NCBI GenBank assembly: GCA_004431415.1
Contig: QPMI01000062.1
Location: 310,001 to 374,000, forward strand
Source: Cyanophora paradoxa
Lineage: Eukaryota; Glaucocystophyceae; Cyanophorales; Cyanophoraceae
DNA: 64,000 bases
Direction: 5' to 3'
The notes below the pieces were generated by a model. The model was not told the origin of the DNA and made no database searches. It saw nothing but the letters and a program-made list of their open reading frames with translations. Of this stretch, positions 12,001 to 20,918 are shown piece after piece. The first letter of the stretch is position 1; every line of letters begins with the position of its first letter. Both the position numbers and the translations under genes were made by a program.

Positions 12001-13513
12001 CTGGCGTCGGCGCGGGGCGAGTGCGAGGCGCTGCGGGCGCGGATGCAGCGGGCGGCCGACGCGAACGAGGCCCTCCGGGGGAGGTGGCGGCGCTGAAGAA
12101 GGAGCGCGACGAGCGGGCGGCGGAGGCGCAGGCGGCGCTCGCGAAGGCGGCCGCCGACGCCGAGGCCGCCGCCGCCCGCGCCGCCGAGGAGCTCGCCGCC
12201 GCCCGCGCCGTGCGCCCTCCCTTCGTCACATCTCAACTTTTCTGTCAGCTCACCCTCGCGCAGGAGGCGGAGCGGGCGAAGCTTGCGGGGCGGAAGGTGA
12301 AGAAGGGGGACGACGACGCGCAGGCGCGGCGGCGGGCGGCCGAGGCCGAGGCGCGCGCCGAGGAGGCCGAGGAGCGCGCCAACAAGATGCGCCAGGAGAT
12401 GGTCGAGATGCGGTGCGCGGCCCTCCTCCTCCCCGCTCCCCTCCTGCCCTCCCCGGCTGAGCGGGGGACGGCAGGAGGGACCTGGCGGGGAAGGCGCGGG
12501 AGCGGGAGGAGGAGGCGGTGCGGGGGGCGGCGGAGGAGTCGGAGCGGCGGCTGGCGGAGCGCGAGGCCGAGTGGGCGGCCAAGGAGGCCGAGCTCCGCGC
12601 CGAGCTCGACGCCGAGCGCGCCCGCCTCGTGCGCCCCGCCCGCCCGCCCCTTCCCCGCCCCCTCTGACCTCCTTCCGGCCAAGGCGGAGGAGGCGGGGCG
12701 GGAGCGGGAGGCGGCGGCGGCGGCGGCGGCGGCGGAGCGGCGGCGGCTGGAGGAGGACGTGGCGGGGCGGGAAGCGGCGATGCGGGCGGCCATGGAGGCC
12801 GAGCGGGCGGAGCTCGCCCAGCGCGCCGAGGCCGACCGCTCCAAGCAGGGCGACGCCGAGCGCGCCGCCCGCGAGGCCGAGCGCAGGCGCCGCAACGAGG
12901 AGGAGCGCAAGGAGCTGCAGGAGAAGGAGCGGAAAAAGGCGCACCTGCGGGCCGGCGCCCTCTTCACGAAGCTCGACTTCAAGGGCTCGGGCTCGCGCCC
13001 CGTCTGGGCCGCCCTCGCCCGCGACCAGGGCTCCCTCCTCTGGGGCGACCCCCGCAAGTGGGCCAACACCCGCGACGAGCGCGCCGCCCCGCACCGCGGT
13101 CCGCCCCCACCCGCCCCGCCCTTCATGCGCGGCCTCACGCGTTTGCGGGGGGGCAGAGCCGCTGGACAGCATCCAGGGCGTGCTGGCCGGCCCGCACTCG
13201 GCGGTGGCGAAGAAGCGGGGCCTGGGGGCTGGGGAGGCGGCGCGGTGCCTCTCGCTGCAGCTGCCGGCGCGGACCCTCGACCTCGTCGCCGCCAGCGCCC
13301 TCGAGCGCGACGCCTGGGTCGACGGCTTCCGGTCCGCCCCTTTTGCTTCCCGGCCCGCTCCTCCGCCCTTTGAGCTGGCTGCTCCGCAGGGCCCTCCGCC
13401 CCAACCTCTCCATCAAGACCGACGCCGACGCGCCCACCCCGGGTGGCCCCCCCGGCCCGGCCTCCCCCTCCCCTCCCTCGCCCGCCGCCGGCGCCGGCGA
13501 CGCGTACGAATAG
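6040..13513 (+). CDS. LRR - long coiled coil - PH domain protein (model may be two genes)
   Basis: The gene starts MSISERQQDTELILRFQPVD. The first exons encode ribonuclease-inhibitor-type leucine-rich repeats: LQFLDLGANALG, LQGLVLDKNRLGDTAGRALA, LHSLDLSENQIGTAGAQAL and LARVELQGNLIANAGVLEDI. An intron at 6962-7018 (GTGCCC...CGCAG, phase 0) can link ...ARPLKERM to MRRGKQVPPPHRRSPPSS; without it the LRR protein stops at 6977-6979. The remainder is acidic/Ser-rich, then well over 1000 residues of Ala/Glu/Arg/Leu-rich coiled coil (about 8200-12950). A C-terminal PH-like domain follows (AGALFTKLDFKGSG, SRPVWAALARDQGSLLWGD, then ...AARCLSLQLPARTLDLVAAS with ALERDAWVDGFR). The stop is at 13511-13513. 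A PH domain suggests phosphoinositide or protein docking, and the coiled coil a structural or tethering role; both are inference. Exon joins in the coiled coil are only partly resolved, since several frames are open. Confidence 0.55.
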
Positions 13514-13599
13514 TCCCGTAAGCTTAGGCCGTGCCCCAACACGGCGCCACATTTCAGATTCAATTAACGCGTAGGAATGAGAAGCGAAGGGGGCGGGGG

Positions 13600-15500
13600 C
13601 TAGGAGGCGAAGAGGAGGCCGAGGGGGCAGTGGTCGGAGCCCTGCACGGAGGTGCGGATGAACGAGGCCCGGACGCTGGGGAGGAAGGCCTGGGGCACGA
13701 GGAAGTAGTCGAGGCGCCAGCCCTTGTTGCGCGCGCGCGCGTTGAAGCGGTAGCCCCAGTAGGTGTAGCGGTGGGCCTTGTCGGGGTACAGGTGGCGGTA
13801 CGTGTCGGCGAGGCCGGCGGCGAGGAGCTCGCCGAAGCGCGCGCGCTCGCGGTCCGTGAAGCCGGCGGTCTTGTTCTTGTTCCGCTTCGGCTCGTGGCAG
13901 TCGATGTCGAGGTGCGCGACGTTCAGGTCCCCCGTCGCCACCAGCGGCTTCGGCCCCGCCGCCAGCCCCTTCAGGTACCTGCGAAGGGCCTCAGAAGATA
14001 GCCAGCCTCGCTCCGGAGCGAGCGGCGGGGGCGGGTGCACGCACGCGGCGAACTCGGTGTCCCACTCGTCGGTGCGGTAGTCGAGGCGCTCGAGCTTCTG
14101 GCCCGAGTTCGGCACGTACGCGTTCACCACCACGAACTGGCCCCACGCCGCCCCTCTCCGTTCGAATGGGGGGGGGGGGGGGGGGGGGGGGGGGCGGGGC
14201 GGGGGGGGAGGGGAGGGCCTGCCTTCTCGAACTCGGCGGTGATGACGCGCCCCTCGCCGTCGTGGCCCTCCACCCCTACCCCCCCGTCAAGGGGGGGAGA
14301 AGGGGGGGTAGACGGGGGAATGCCGGGGGTACCGAGGCCCTCCTTGACGCTCAGGGGCTTCTCCCTCGAGAGGACCCTGCCCGGGCGTGAGCGGGACTCG
14401 CAAGGGAAGCGGGGGGCGGGGGGCGGGAGCGGACGCGACGCCGGCGTAGCCCTTCTTGTCGGCGGAGCAGAGCCAGGTCTGGTGGGGGAGGCCGAGCCTC
14501 TCGAGGGCGGCGCGCACGTCCTTCTCCTCCCCGCCGATCTTGGTCTCCTGCAGGCAGAGCACGTCGGGCCGCTCCCTCTCCAGGTACTCCTCCAGGTGCC
14601 CCTTCTTCATCGCCGCCCGGATCCCGTTCACGTTCCTGGCCCCGCCCCGCCCCGCCCGCCGGCTCGGCGGCCGCGCGGCAGGCCCGCGGGGGAGGCGGGG
14701 CGCGCGGGCACCAGGAGACGACCTTGACCTCGCCCTCGCCGGCGGGGCCGTACGGCGCCGGCTCCTCTGCCATCTGCTCCCTCACGGAGGCGTCCTCGGC
14801 CCCGCCCTCGCCCCCGTCCCCCTCCCCGCCGGCCTTCTTCTTCGCCTTGCCCGCCCCCTTCTTCGCCCCCGCAGCCGACTTCCGCTTCCCCTTGGCCGGC
14901 TTCTGCTCCCGCGCGGCGCTCAGAGCCCAGCCCGCCGCCTCCTGGGGCGGGGCGGGGCGGGGCGCGGGACTGACCTCCTCCTCCTCTTCAGGCTCCTCCT
15001 CTTCATCCTCCTCCTCGGCTTCTTCCTCGTCGGCCTTGCTCTTCGAGGCGGCGCTCGCGCGCTTTTTCGCGCTCCCCTCGCCCGACTTCCGCCGCCCCTT
15101 GGCCGCCGCGGCCGGCTTCTCGGCAGCCTCCTCCGCCTCGCCGTCCGCTGCGGCGTCTACGGGATCCTCCTCTGCCTTTCGCTTCGCGCGCGGCGATTTC
15201 TGCTCTGCACGTGAGCCACGCTGGGCTGGGCGGCCGCACGCGGCGCACCGAAGGCGTGCCGGACGAGTTCCGCTTCGGCGCCTGCGCCGCGAACGCGAAG
15301 GTGAACTGAGGCCGATGCGTGGAGACCGTGAACGAGCCGTCGAAGCGGGCAGCTAAGCCGCGAGCGAGTGCGGCGGGTCTCGGCGCTGGCATGGGTGGGG
15401 CCCGGCGGATGCAGGGGAGGGCGATCGGCATGAATCGAATTCGAATCCCCGCACGCGCCCGCAGCGGCAGGAGCGCCGCCGCGAACCCCAGGCTCACCAT
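13600..15500 (-). CDS. APEX1: AP endonuclease, exodeoxyribonuclease III/APEX1 family
   Basis: This is a base-excision-repair enzyme that cuts DNA 5' of abasic sites. Visible motifs in order are NGIRAAMKKGHLEEYLERER, then PDVLCLQETK (metal-binding Glu), VVNAYVPNSGQ (catalytic Tyr), LVATGDLNVAHLDIDCHEPK (catalytic Asp and Asn), AGFTDRERARF, YTYWGYRFNARARNKGWRLD and GSDHCPLGLLF (Asp-His pair). The stop is at 13602-13600. The N-terminal extension is about 200 residues: a possible targeting peptide (ATG at 15500-15498, or an internal ATG near 15430), then a Lys/Glu-rich tract (QKSPRAKRKAEEDPVDAAAD and a run of acidic residues), as in eukaryotic APE1/ARP enzymes. The intron at 14222-14137 begins with GC and contains a 27-G run. 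The gene is divergent from the glutathione peroxidase gene, with 45 bp between start codons. Organelle versus nuclear location is undecided. Confidence 0.92.
14168..14194 (+). repeat. 27-G homopolymer inside intron
   Basis: A run of 27 G sits in the GC-AG intron of the AP endonuclease gene (intron 14222-14137 on -), so it reads as poly-C in that transcript. Similar runs are C22 at 30157-30178 and G28 at 48688-48715. Confidence 0.95.
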
Positions 15501-15545
15501 TTCAAAGGTCCTAGTCTCTACCCCCCTAGCCGCTGCGCCGAAAAC

Positions 15546-17104
15546 ATGTTCGTGTCTGCCGCCCCCCTCGTTCGCTCCAGCGCTAGCTCGTCCGTCGTCG
15601 CGTCGACCTCGACCCCGGCCGTCTGCTCGATCGCTTCTCGTCGCGCTCCGGCTGCCGTCCAGCTCGCCACCGCTCGCACCTTCTTCGGGAACAGCACCAC
15701 CTTCCAGGCCGCCGTCGCCAGCTCGCCTCGTTTCTTCTCGTTCGCTGCTCCTACGATCATGGCGAACCTCAAGAACTACAAGGTCCGCTCGCGCCCAATA
15801 AAGCGTGCACGTGCAAGCTGCTTGCGGCCGGTCCAGCCTGACGCCCGCTCAGGTCTTCGACATTGAGAAGAAGGAGGTTGATTTGTCGGTCTACCTGGGC
15901 AAGGTTCGCGCGCTTTCCGCGGCAGATGCGTGGTGGCCGCGGTCGCGGGCAGCTGCGCATATAGTTGGGTGCCGAGCACTCACGCGCACGCGATATACGC
16001 GCGTGTTTCCTGGTTGCGCGTCGCACCGCTGACAGGAAGAGCGCCGCGCAGGTCGTCCTCATCGTGAACGTCGCGTGCGAGTGCGGCCTTACCAGGTGGC
16101 CCCCAACGCTCATCGCGCCGAGCGCTCCGCCGATCTTCTTACGCCTTCCCGTCGCAGCTCGAACTACGACCAGCTCGTGCGTGTCTGAGCCGCGGGCCTG
16201 CGCGGCGGTCGCCGCCGCGTCCGCTGCTAGAGCTCACAGGGCGCTGCAGGCCCAGCTGTACGAGAAGTACAAGGCCAAGGGCCTCGGTGCGCGCCCCCGC
16301 TGCAGGCCTGCCCGGTCTCAGAGTCTTGTCTGACCTGCGCGCGTTCCACCATCTCGCAGAGGTCATGGCCTTCCCCTGTACGTCCCGCCGCGCCCCCACA
16401 CTCGCCGCTCGCACGCCGCGCTGACGGCTCGCTCGCGCAGGCAACCAGTTCGGCCAGTGCGTTCGAGTTCGAGTCCGACGGGAGCTCGGCGCCGCGTGAT
16501 GCGGGGCGACTGACGCACGCGCGCGCGCGCGCGCCCTGCAGGCAGGAGCCGGGCACCAACGCCGAGATCAAGTCCTTCGCGACGGGCAAGGGCGCGAGCT
16601 TCCCCCTGGTGCTCCGGGCCGCCCCCTCCGCTCCGAGAGCGGCCGCTCACGGCGGCGCAGATGGACAAGGTGGAGGTCAACGGGGCCAACGCCATCCCCG
16701 TGCGCCTCGCGGCCCCCGGCCCCGTGCGGCGCCGCCGGGCCGCCTCCTCACGCTGCCGCAGCTCTACAAGGACTTCCTGAAGGCCAAGTTCCCCGGCGAC
16801 ATCAAGTGGAACTTCGGTGCGCGCCGCCCCGCCCCCACCCGCGCCCGCGCCCGGGGCCCGCCCCCGAGCCCCCGCGCACCCGAGCCCGGCCCCCGCCCTC
16901 GCCCCCGAGCCCGGCCGACGGGGCGCTCGGCAGGCAAGTTCCTCGTGAACAAGAAGGGCGAGGTCGTCCAGCGGTACGAGCCGACCGGTGCGCGCCGCCC
17001 GCCCCCGCGAGGAGGCGCCCCGCCCGCCGGCCCCCGTCCGACCCCGCGCCCCAGTGGCCCCCAACGACATCGTCGCCGACATCGAGAAGCTCCTCGCCGA
17101 GTAG
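15546..17104 (+). CDS. GPX: glutathione peroxidase (Cys type, GPX4-like), organelle-targeted
   Basis: This thiol peroxidase reduces hydrogen peroxide and lipid hydroperoxides with glutathione or thioredoxin. The gene is split into about ten short exons. It starts MFVSAAPLVRSSASSSVVAS; a Ser/Ala/Arg-rich leader of about 70 residues is followed by MANLKNYKV, so a shorter cytosolic start is possible. Core motifs are FDIEKKEVDLSVYLGKV, VLIVNVACECGLT (peroxidatic Cys in the CG pair; TGC, not a selenocysteine TGA), SNYDQL, LYEKYKAKGL, EVMAFPC + NQFGQ (catalytic Gln), QEPGTNAEIKSFATGKG, DFLKAKFPGDIKWNF (catalytic Trp and Asn), KFLVNKKGEVVQRYEPT and the tail NDIVADIEKLLAE, with the stop at 17102-17104. 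The missing subunit-interface loop is typical of monomeric GPX4/plant-type enzymes. The leader suggests a plastid or mitochondrial form, which is inference. Confidence 0.93.
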
Positions 17105-17561
17105 AGGCCTCGGTGCGGCCCTCTCGCATCCCCTCCGCATGTCCAGCGGGCTCACGCGCACGGGCGCCCAGCCGCCGGCGCGGGACGGACGGGAGGCGGC
17201 GGCCGGATCGTGCGCGTCGAGCCGCGCGACTGCTCGGCCCGTGCCCCTGTCCTGTTGTTGTAACCTATAATTTCAATAGCCTCTGCTACGGCCCGGCCGG
17301 CCCGGGGGGGCTGCAAATACTGCATTTCGGTGCGAACACGGCTCACTGCAGCTGGAATTCGAAACTCGAAATAAACCTCAGAATGGCATGATTGCATATG
17401 CCTCCTGTCGTCTCGTGTTGAGAGCCGATCCAAATGTTACGACCGGTGAGGCTCCCGCGTGTGCTTGCGCTCTGCGCCGTTGGAGCAGCGGCCTTGCCTT
17501 CTGGACGGCTATGCTGGGGAAGTGCCTTCGGAATCTAAGCCTCGTTGCAGAGGCTGGCGGC
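17105..17561. other. intergenic, convergent 3' ends of GPX and G-patch genes
   Basis: These 457 bp have no supported gene. AATAAA (17370-17375, within GAAATAAACC) is a possible polyadenylation signal for the peroxidase transcript; otherwise nothing is recognisable. Confidence 0.45.
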
Positions 17562-18365
17562 TCAGCCGACGTCCCGGAAGATCTCGCGGTGCAACTCGTC
17601 CCGCGCCTGCCAACGCGCGTCAGCGCCCGCGCCCGGCGCGCGGCGCCCGAGGCGTTGCCGCTCACCTTCTCCAGGATCTCTATCCGAGCCTCGCGCGCCT
17701 TGCGCTGCTGCCGCCTCGTGGGCTCCTTCTTGGCGCGCAGGGGCGCCGGCGTGGGCTCCGGGAAGGGGCCCTCGTCCTCCTCGTCGCTCTTCGGCAGGTC
17801 GTACCGCGACTCGAAGTGCGTCACCCGCCTGCGGCCGCGCGCGTCGGAGGTGCGCGCCAGGGCCGCCGGCGCGGCGCCACGCACGCGGTGAACTTCTTCT
17901 TGCCGAGACCCGAGCGGTCCGTTCGCAGCTGTGTCGCGACGGGCTGCTTTACGCCCTGGGCCGTCTTCCCGAGACCTGCATGTTCGTTCCAGCCCATCTT
18001 CTTGAGCATGTCGTAGCCCTTGTTGGACTCTGGAATCGTGATGTGGTGCGCGTTCCCCGAGACCTTCTGCTCCGACTGCAGGTGGGCGATGCTCGCCTTG
18101 TGTGAGGTGAAGTCGCCCTCCACCCACAGCTTGCAAGTCTCGCAGAAGAGGGCGCAGTCTGCAGCGCAGCGAGGCGTTAACAAGCGACAGAACGTTAACG
18201 ATCCTTGGACGATGCAGCTAAAGACAGACCTCCTTCATCGCTACGCGCGGCTTTCCCGCACACGAGCTTGTAGAAGTCGCGAGGCGTGTGCTCGCTGGAG
18301 CCGACTATAGCCACCGACGCCACGTGCACGCCGGGCGAAGGTGCAGGCGTCTGGCGCGGCGGCAT
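17562..18365 (-). CDS. zinc-finger and G-patch domain protein (GPANK1-like)
   Basis: This is a probable RNA-processing factor; G-patch proteins commonly activate DEAH helicases. The start ATG is at 18365-18363 (MPPRQTPAPSPGVHVASVAI). An intron of about 80 nt joins KAARSDEG to DCALFCETCKLWVEGDF. That segment forms a matrin/U1-type zinc finger (C-x2-C...H-x5-H, ending HKASIAH). The G-patch follows: ITIPESNKGYDMLKKMGWNE then HAGLGKTAQGVKQPV, and a downstream block RTDRSGLGKKK, RVTHFESRYDLPKSDEEDEG, REARIEILEKV and RDELHREIFRDVG, with the stop at 17564-17562. Domain order after the finger and the 'R.THF' and terminal helix resemble the C-terminal half of GPANK1-type proteins. No ankyrin repeats are seen. 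The start codon is 194 bp from the divergent dynein light chain start. Confidence 0.8.
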
Positions 18366-18559
18366 CTCCCGAGCGCAGCCCACGGCGGCGCGCCGCCGCA
18401 CTGATGCCACGCTAAGATCTAACTGATTCTTCGCGCTGGTAGTTGCAAGAACGCAGCCAAGGCAGCGAAAGGGTCCGGAGACAAGGCGAGGATGTTCGTG
18501 TACCCTAGCAAGTCAATCGTACCCTCGAAGCCCATTTCAGTCCTGCGGCGCCCGGCACG

Positions 18560-19171
18560 ATGGATGACCTGCAGTCGAGCGAAGAAGTGCGTGAGGTTGC
18601 GGCTGAGGCTTCGCCACGTCGATTCCACCGCACATCGGCGCGGGCCCGGGACTGACCTCGTCCTTCCTCCCCCGCAGTCACAGTTCGTTGTCGATGATGT
18701 GAACACCGTCATCAAGGAGGTCAGCCGCATCAGCGACCGCAGTTCCTCCCGCGCCGAACCTTGAGCCTCCCGCGCAGGCCATCGAGTCTGTCCTTCAGAA
18801 CGCCGTGTACCACCACAACAAAGTGTCGCAGTGGACATCCAACATAGTCGAGGGCTGCCTGAAGAGGCTCACCGCCATGAACAAGCCGTTCAAGTACATA
18901 GGTCCGCTGATAGCACAGCGCGTTCCCGGCGCGCAGCTAACGCGTGCGATGCTTCGCCGCAGTCACCTGCATCATCATGCAGAAGAACGGTGCGGGCCTG
19001 CACACGGCCAGCTCCTGCTACTGGGACAACACGACCGATGGTTCGCTGCCGCGCTATTGAGCTCGCCTGTGGAGCGCGCGCTGAGCCCTTCGGCGCGCAG
19101 GCAGCTGCACAGTACGATGGGAGAACAAGACGACCTACTGCATTGCGACCGTCTTCGGTCTGGCGATATGA
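18560..19171 (+). CDS. DYNLT1: Tctex-type dynein light chain
   Basis: This is a light chain of cytoplasmic or axonemal dynein that binds the intermediate chain and cargo. It has five exons: MDDLQSSEE (18560-18586); [34 protein letters not shown] then [40 protein letters not shown] then WDNTTDG; and a last exon [20 protein letters not shown] then LAI, with the stop at 19169-19171. The family signature [18 protein letters not shown] and the terminal VRWENKT.YC are nearly identical to animal Tctex1, and the total of about 113 residues is the normal family length. Choosing the acceptor CGCGCAG before GC-AGC-TGC restores the conserved GSCTV. The gene suggests a flagellated organism, though cytoplasmic dynein also uses this chain. 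Confidence 0.95.
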
Positions 19172-19464
19172 TCCCTCCTTCCCACACCTCTGTTTCCCTC
19201 TAGCGTTAGGCCTACTGCACAGAGAATCAAGCTTAGGAACCGCACTCTTGCCTTGCCTGTCTGTCGCTGCACGTGCTCCCATGCCTCAGGGACGGATAAG
19301 AGGGCAGCCTTCGCGAATTCATTGGTAATCCAGCACGAGCTATAGCGGGCACGGGCGTTGGCTTCCTCCTCGCCATTTCCTATCCTACGTAAAATAAACG
19401 ACTAACTGCCAGAGTGATACCTGTATACCTAGCTGAGGGGCTACTGCGCTGCGCACGGCTTCCC

Positions 19465-20770
19465 CTAGGGCCCGGCGGCGCGCCTCCCGCCGGCCGCGGC
19501 GCGGGGCGGCCCGTGCTCGAGCTCCTCCGAGTCGTCCTCGGAGTCGAAGGGGGTCTTCCCGGGGCCCGGGGCCCCCTCCAGCACCGGCGGCGGCCGCTCC
19601 GGCGCCTTTAGGAAGTCCGGCGGCGATCGCGGCGGCCGGCTCCGCGGCGCCGCCGCCTTCGCCCCCGGCGGCGGCGCGGGCGCGGGTGCGGGCGCGCCGG
19701 GCGGGGGCGGCCTGCTGGGCGACGCCGTCGGGGGCGCTGCAGCTGTCCGCGCGGAGCCCGCTCCGGAGCTGCCGGCCGCGGGGGACGCCGGCTCGCTCGA
19801 CGCTTTCGGGCTCCCATTGATGCCTTCGGTTGGGGAGCGTGGCTGCGGTCCGGGTCGGGCGGCGGGCGGGGCAGGGCGGCGCGGGCGGGGCGGTAGACCT
19901 GGCCCTCTATGGCGGCGAGCTTGCTGCGGAGCAGCTCGGCCTCCCGGCGCGCCGCCCGCTCCGCCTCGTGCAGCTGCAGGGGCGGGGGTCGGTTTCGCGG
20001 GCGGTGTCTTCGCCGGCGGGAAGGGCGGGCGGACGGCGAGCTGGTGGGCCTCGGCCTCGGCGTGGGCGTGCTCCGCGAGTTGCGTCATGCGCTGGAGCTC
20101 GGCGCGGCACGCCGCCAGCTCCCCCGCCATCTCGCCCTCCCGCCGCTCCCTCTCCCGCAGCGCGTCCCCCTGCGCCTTCATGCTCGCCTTCAGAGCCTCC
20201 AGCTCCCGCGTCCGGAACTGCAGCAGGCTCTGCAGGCCCGCCGCCCTCGCGCTCTTGCTCGGGCTCTCCGCCGGCGGCGACCCCGGCCGCTCCCTGCGAC
20301 GACGCGTGTGGGTCACCCGCCGCGGGCGGATCGGATTAGACGCACGCGTGCTTTTCTTCGCATTCCCTTAACCGTTCCTGCATGCTAAAGCATAGCTCCG
20401 TCTTCGCTCGGAGCTCGTCCTGCACGGCGCCGGCGCCCGTCAGCGAACTCAGGGGGCGGCCGTGGGCAGATCGAGAAGGTACCTGGCAGAGAACCAGCTC
20501 CTCTCGCTTCGATTCGACTACACCGGCCAGTTCGCGCAGCCGCCGTCGCAGCTGCTCGCAGCTAGCACACGATCTGGACCCAGGTGACAACAGCTCCGGG
20601 TCGGAGCCTCGCCGCAAGGATGTTGCACGCTGCGGCGAAGCTGGTATCGAAACGAGTACGGCGCCGCCAAAGCCATCGTCTAGCGCTTGCAGCGCGTCGT
20701 CGATGTCCAACGCCGTTGGCGGCTCCCCGGCGAGCCGGTCCAGCCTGGCAAGCGCCTGGTCTAGGTCCAT
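19465..20770 (-). CDS. coiled-coil protein, hypothetical
   Basis: I recognise no family. The start ATG is at 20770-20768 (MDLDQALARLDRLAGEPPTA). A short Cys pair (CASCEQLRRRLRELAGVVES) precedes coiled coil (DELRAKTELCFSMQERLREC). An intron beginning GTGCGTC joins to ERPGSPPAESPSKSARAAGL, then more coiled coil (QFRTRELEALKASMKAQGDA, GELAACRAELQRMTQLAEHA, LHEAERAARREAELLRSKLA). The C-terminal third is low-complexity Ala/Pro/Ser ([20 protein letters not shown]), ending near an acidic DSEDDSEELEHGPP; the stop is at 19467-19465. The start lies 148 bp from the divergent PH/FH3 gene. The role is unknown. The middle exon joins are tentative. Confidence 0.6.
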
Positions 20771-20918
20771 CGCTCGTAGCCGCCAGAGTACATCCTCGCG
20801 GCCCGGCTGGCTGCAGAGGCCCGACTAAACACGCGTTTATATCGATACCCCCCGCCAGTCGGAAACCCACTTCCTGCACACGCGCGCAGCGCCCGCACGC
20901 GCTGTTGACGCAGCGACA

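Noticed and set aside
8156-12229. Very long open frame of over 1300 codons on the minus strand
   Set aside because: It is a shadow of the plus-strand coiled-coil gene. In this GC-rich DNA, opposite frames of Ala/Glu codons stay open; the minus product is only Ala/Arg/Ser/Pro without heptads or motifs.
13531-14001. Plus-strand frame opposite the AP endonuclease 3' exon
   Set aside because: The minus strand has full catalytic motifs, and the plus product has no family resemblance.
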